A DNA stretch of 8,599 bases from Chloroflexota bacterium (lineage in GTDB: Bacteria; Chloroflexota; Anaerolineae; J102), in assembly GCA_003353825.1 (NCBI GenBank), contig PIVW01000243.1:1-8599 (forward strand). Reading direction: 5' to 3'. Below the pieces are notes generated by a model. It did no database searches, was not told where the DNA came from, and saw only the letters and a list, made by a program, of their open reading frames with translations. Within the stretch, counting starts at the first letter, position 1. Every line of letters begins with the position of its first letter. Made by a program: the position numbers and the translations under genes. Of the stretch, positions 6,053 to 8,599 are shown piece after piece.

Positions 6053-7108
6053 ATGAAAATCCTCATCATCGGCGCGGGGGCGATTGGGTGCATGCTGGCG
6101 GCTCGTTTGGCTGGTGTTGGTCATGAGGTCACGCTGGCTGCCAGGCCAAAGACCGCCCGCCAGATCATCGAGAATGGACTGCGGTTGATAGAGAGTGATG
6201 GTCGGGTTCAGGTCGCAAAGGTCGAGGTCACGCCGGGCATTGGTGAGGCGTTTAGCGGCGCATCCCAGTACGATCTCGCGGTCATCGCGGTCAAAGCCTG
6301 CCATACTGAAACAGTCGGCAGAGATCTGAAACAGTATTGGCAGGCCGGTTGCCCTGTCTTAACCGTCCAGAATGGTGTGGGAAATGAGGAGATATTGGCC
6401 GCCCATCTGGCAGGGGTACCAATCCTGGCCGGGATCCTTACAACCCCCGTCGAGGTGCTGGAACCCGGCCATGTTCGTATCGCCCGACCTTCGTTCCGCT
6501 TCGCCGTCGCCCCTGGACCCGATGCCGATGGGGTCGAAGCAAGTGCCACATTGTTCGAAGAGGCCGGCTTCAAAGTTCAGCGATTCAGCGATTATCGAGC
6601 CCTCAAGTGGTCGAAACTGTTGATGAACATCCTCGCCAACGCTCAAGCAGCTATCTTGTGCTACGCACCTGCCCAGATATTCTCCGACAAAAAACTTGGC
6701 AACCTCGAAATAACAGCTTGGCGGGAGACATTGGCGGTCATGCAAAGGCTTGGCGTACGTCCCTTGCCACTTGCCGGTTATCCCTTACCCATGCTGGCAC
6801 CCCTCATACAGCGACTCCCTCTCGATATCGTGCGGCCGGTCCTGGGCCAGTTTATCGCAGGTAGCCGGGGTAGCAAGATGCCCTCGCTCTACTATGATCT
6901 TTATCCACAACTAAGCCCACCCTCTGAGATCGGATGGTTGAATGGCGCTGTGACTAAAGCTGCACGGCAACTTGGATTAGCGGTTCCTGTCAACGAGACA
7001 TTTAGCAGCGTGTTCTCAGATATCCTGGCCGGTCGCAGCCAGCCTTCTGATTGGGCGAACCAGCCTCAGCGATTGTTGGATGCCGTAGCGAAGAACGAAA
7101 GAGTATGA
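6053..7108 (+). CDS. panE: 2-dehydropantoate 2-reductase (ketopantoate reductase)
   Basis: This family reduces 2-dehydropantoate to pantoate with NADPH, a step to pantothenate and coenzyme A, in the cytoplasm. The 351-aa protein starts with a Rossmann fold, ILIIGAGAIG (3-12), followed by AVIAVKACHT (76-85) and VQNGVGNEE (105-113). The C-terminal helical domain has the catalytic lysine in KWSKLLMNILANAQAAIL (K188, with N192 and N196 aligning to E. coli K176, N180 and N184). SLYYDL (278-283) and SEIGWLNG (291-298) give S278 and E292, matching E. coli S244 and E256 with a two-residue insertion between them. It is about 50 residues longer than E. coli PanE. Members of this family are sometimes other 2-oxoacid reductases, so specificity is not proven. 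The start has AGGGG at 6036-6040, spaced 12. Its stop overlaps the next gene's start as ATGA. Confidence 0.92.
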   Translation: MKILIIGAGAIGCMLAARLAGVGHEVTLAARPKTARQIIENGLRLIESDGRVQVAKVEVTPGIGEAFSGASQYDLAVIAVKACHTETVGRDLKQYWQAGCPVLTVQNGVGNEEILAAHLAGVPILAGILTTPVEVLEPGHVRIARPSFRFAVAPGPDADGVEASATLFEEAGFKVQRFSDYRALKWSKLLMNILANAQAAILCYAPAQIFSDKKLGNLEITAWRETLAVMQRLGVRPLPLAGYPLPMLAPLIQRLPLDIVRPVLGQFIAGSRGSKMPSLYYDLYPQLSPPSEIGWLNGAVTKAARQLGLAVPVNETFSSVFSDILAGRSQPSDWANQPQRLLDAVAKNERV

Positions 7109-8121
7109 TTTCCCAAGATATACAGAAAGTGCGATTACGGCAGCGCGCCGCTTTTACATCGGTTAGCGTAGGAGTATTCTTGCTTGTTGTCAAACTGGCA
7201 GCCTATTATCTCACGGGTTCAAATGCCATTCTTTCCGATGCCTTGGAAAGCATTGTCAACGTCGTTGCCAGTGGCTTTGCCCTGTTTGCCATCCTGCGTA
7301 GTTCACGCCCGCCTGACCGCAGCTATCCATATGGTTACGGCAAAATCGAACTCTTTTCAGCGGGATTTGAAGGGGCGCTGGTGATCATCGCTGCGCTGGG
7401 GATCCTCTGGATATCGATCCCCTCTTTTTTTGAGCCCCAACCTCTAACCCAACTCGATATCGGTTTGGCCCTGATCCTGTTTAGTGGTGGTATCAATTAT
7501 CTGCTGGGGCTGTATCTCATGCGCACAGGGCGCAGTGCACGATCCGACGCCCTGATCGCCGATGGCCATCACGTACAGTCTGATTCATACACCACATTCG
7601 GCGTAATCGTGGGCTTGGCGCTGGCATGGCTGACCGGCTGGACCTGGCTCGATCCTCTGATCGCCTGCCTCGTGTCACTTAATCTCCTCCGTATTGGTGC
7701 GAAAATCATGTTTTCCTCTTCGACCGGGCTCCTGGATAAAACAGATCCAGAGTTTATGACAAAGCTCGTCGAGGGTCTGCAAACTTTGCGGCAGCCGGGT
7801 TGGATCGCTCCACATCGTCTACGCTCCTGGCGCAGTGGCGCTCTGCGTTACATTGACATGCATCTTGTTGTGCCGAGCTGGTGGGAACTGAGCACCGTTC
7901 ATCAAACCCAGAACGAGATCGAGGCGCGACTGTTTGAGACGCTGGATGAACAGGGGCAGATCATCATTCATGTCGATCCTTGTATGCCTGATTATTGTTC
8001 GATGTGCGCCGTGCAGGCGTGCCCCATTAGGACCGAACCACACACCGAAGAGTTGCACTGGACTGTGGAAGCACTCTCTGCAGGGCCACCGCATCCGTTA
8101 CGCTATACCGAAATGGGATGA
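7105..8121 (+). CDS. cation diffusion facilitator (CDF) metal exporter with Cys-rich tail
   Basis: CDF proteins exchange divalent metals (Zn, Fe, Mn, Co) for protons across the cytoplasmic membrane. The 338-aa protein has about six helices and a cytoplasmic C-terminal domain, and aligns well to E. coli YiiP. The transport site in helix 5 is HxxxD (H156, D160 in HHVQSD). In helix 2 YiiP's DxxxD is replaced by ExxxN (E48, N52 in LESIVN). Cytoplasmic metal-site residues are kept: H237 (PHRLRSWRSG), H253 (MHLVV), H266, H289 and D291 (IIIHVDP). After these comes C293-x4-C298-x2-C301-x4-C306, a possible extra metal site. The ATG at 7105 was chosen because it overlaps the panE stop as ATGA; an upstream in-frame start at 7051 would overlap panE by 58 bases. 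Metal specificity is not readable from sequence. No clear terminator follows. Confidence 0.92.
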   Translation: MISQDIQKVRLRQRAAFTSVSVGVFLLVVKLAAYYLTGSNAILSDALESIVNVVASGFALFAILRSSRPPDRSYPYGYGKIELFSAGFEGALVIIAALGILWISIPSFFEPQPLTQLDIGLALILFSGGINYLLGLYLMRTGRSARSDALIADGHHVQSDSYTTFGVIVGLALAWLTGWTWLDPLIACLVSLNLLRIGAKIMFSSSTGLLDKTDPEFMTKLVEGLQTLRQPGWIAPHRLRSWRSGALRYIDMHLVVPSWWELSTVHQTQNEIEARLFETLDEQGQIIIHVDPCMPDYCSMCAVQACPIRTEPHTEELHWTVEALSAGPPHPLRYTEMG

Positions 8122-8317
8122 TTTTGGACTGGGTTCTAATGGAACGCTTACGTAAATCTAATGCAGACGCAACAGATATCAGTTAGTTTATGAGGTGTAT
8201 TGTTGTTGCACCGGCCTTATCCCGAAGTGATCGATGTAACCCTGGCTGATGAACACTCATCTTAATGACATGTAAATACACCGCAGTGTTACGAATTGAA
8301 TGAAGAGGATTTCATCT

Positions 8318-8532
8318 ATGGCTTTTAACACCCCGATCCACACCAATCTCCACAGTATCGACCGCGTTCTCAATGCTGGGTTACCGGTCATTCTGGTTTT
8401 TTGGCGTGACACCTGTACTCCTTGCCGGCAATTGCACCCGACCTTGAAGGGGTTGGCCGACGATTATACCGGCAAAATACTGTTGGCTCTTTGGGATTTC
8501 GCGTGGCGCACCCATATGTAGTGGTAGTATAA
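8318..8532 (+). pseudogene. thioredoxin, internally deleted and frameshifted
   Basis: The first 58 or so residues look like a normal thioredoxin: NAGLPVILVFW, then DTCTPC with the redox pair C33/C36, then RQLHPTLKGLADDYTGKILLA. The ATG at 8318 has AGAGGA at 8304-8309, spaced 8, and an alternative ATG at 8300 would add six residues. After ILLA the frame runs through about a dozen unrelated residues to TAG at 8519-8521, giving 67 aa instead of about 105-110. In a shifted frame, 8497-8529 reads FRVAHPYVVVV, recalling the late thioredoxin segment (R-x-G/V-V-x-x-IPT-LxVF), and ends at 8530-8532. About 15-20 codons seem to be deleted with a net frameshift. The cis-proline segment and last strands are lost, so a folded thioredoxin is unlikely. 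Possibly a decayed duplicate. Confidence 0.72.
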
Positions 8533-8533
8533 T
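8528..8533 (+). promoter_or_regulatory. -10 box (perfect TATAAT) for the gene starting at 8560
   Basis: TATAAT matches the consensus exactly and lies 26 bases before the next start codon, placing the transcription start near 8540 with a leader of about 20 nt that contains a strong ribosome binding site. The region 16-18 bases upstream (around 8504-8511) is a poor -35 match. The box lies inside the thioredoxin remnant. Confidence 0.5.
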
Positions 8534-8559
8534 CAGGGAAAAGTTTTGGAGGTAATGCA

Positions 8560-8599
8560 ATGTTGAACTTATCGGGTCTCAAATCACGTAACATGATTT
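8560..8599 (+). CDS. start of a gene running off the window (partial)
   Basis: ATG at 8560 is preceded by GGAGG at 8548-8552, spaced 7, one of the best ribosome binding sites in the window. The 13 visible residues read MLNLSGLKSRNMI, too few to name a family. A perfect TATAAT upstream supports a real gene with its own promoter. Confidence 0.6.
   Translation, partial: MLNLSGLKSRNMI

Noticed and set aside
8194..8265. Short frame ending HRPYPEVIDVTLADEHSS before the thioredoxin remnant
   Set aside because: Only about 23 codons with no ribosome binding site. It could be a fossil of a coding region, but the composition alone does not support a call.
1..8599. CRISPR array, tRNA, insertion sequence or defence system
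   Set aside because: No regularly spaced repeats, no cloverleaf-like segment, no transposase and no nuclease, helicase or toxin-antitoxin motifs were seen on either strand.

Overview
The window is about 8.6 kb at moderate GC (I estimate low to mid 50s percent), and every credible gene is on the + strand. The gene styles fit a free-living bacterium, most likely of the Chloroflexota (Anaerolineae/Caldilineae-like). These styles are an amino-acid ABC permease with an N-terminal extracytoplasmic extension, a PlsY with GSGRTGGTN and FRGGAGGGT motifs, and a thioredoxin with a CTPC centre. The assignment rests on recalled family resemblance, not on a search. No mobile element, CRISPR array, tRNA or rRNA was seen.

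Layout: (1) 1-51, possible tail of an upstream gene, followed by a GC-rich terminator hairpin. (2) 113-435, a gene-poor leader ending in an extended -10 promoter. (3) 505-1020, an atypical thiol peroxidase (Tpx-type peroxiredoxin) with its own terminator. (4) 1133-2482, a 449-aa polar amino-acid ABC permease with no ATPase or binding protein beside it. (5) 2483-3102, a degenerate spacer and the C-terminal half of an alpha/beta-hydrolase whose nucleophile elbow is missing. It overlaps by ATGA with (6) 3099-4289, a 12-helix MFS transporter. (7) 4393-8121, a likely operon: UroD-superfamily protein, PlsY-like acyltransferase, ketopantoate reductase and a cation diffusion facilitator. The last two overlap by ATGA. 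(8) 8318-8532, a decayed thioredoxin. Its 3' remnant contains a perfect TATAAT just before the start of a gene that runs off the window at 8560.

The genes look like ordinary housekeeping and transport functions: redox defence, amino-acid uptake, efflux, phospholipid synthesis, pantothenate/CoA supply and metal export. The clustering of lipid and CoA genes with a metal exporter is more likely operon convenience than one pathway. I did not find a convincing undescribed system. What stands out is a set of non-canonical active-site residues (Tpx Pro to Ala, PlsY GGKG to GGAG, CDF DxxxD to ExxxN), an unusual permease architecture, a Cys4 tail on the CDF protein, and two gene remnants that suggest local decay.
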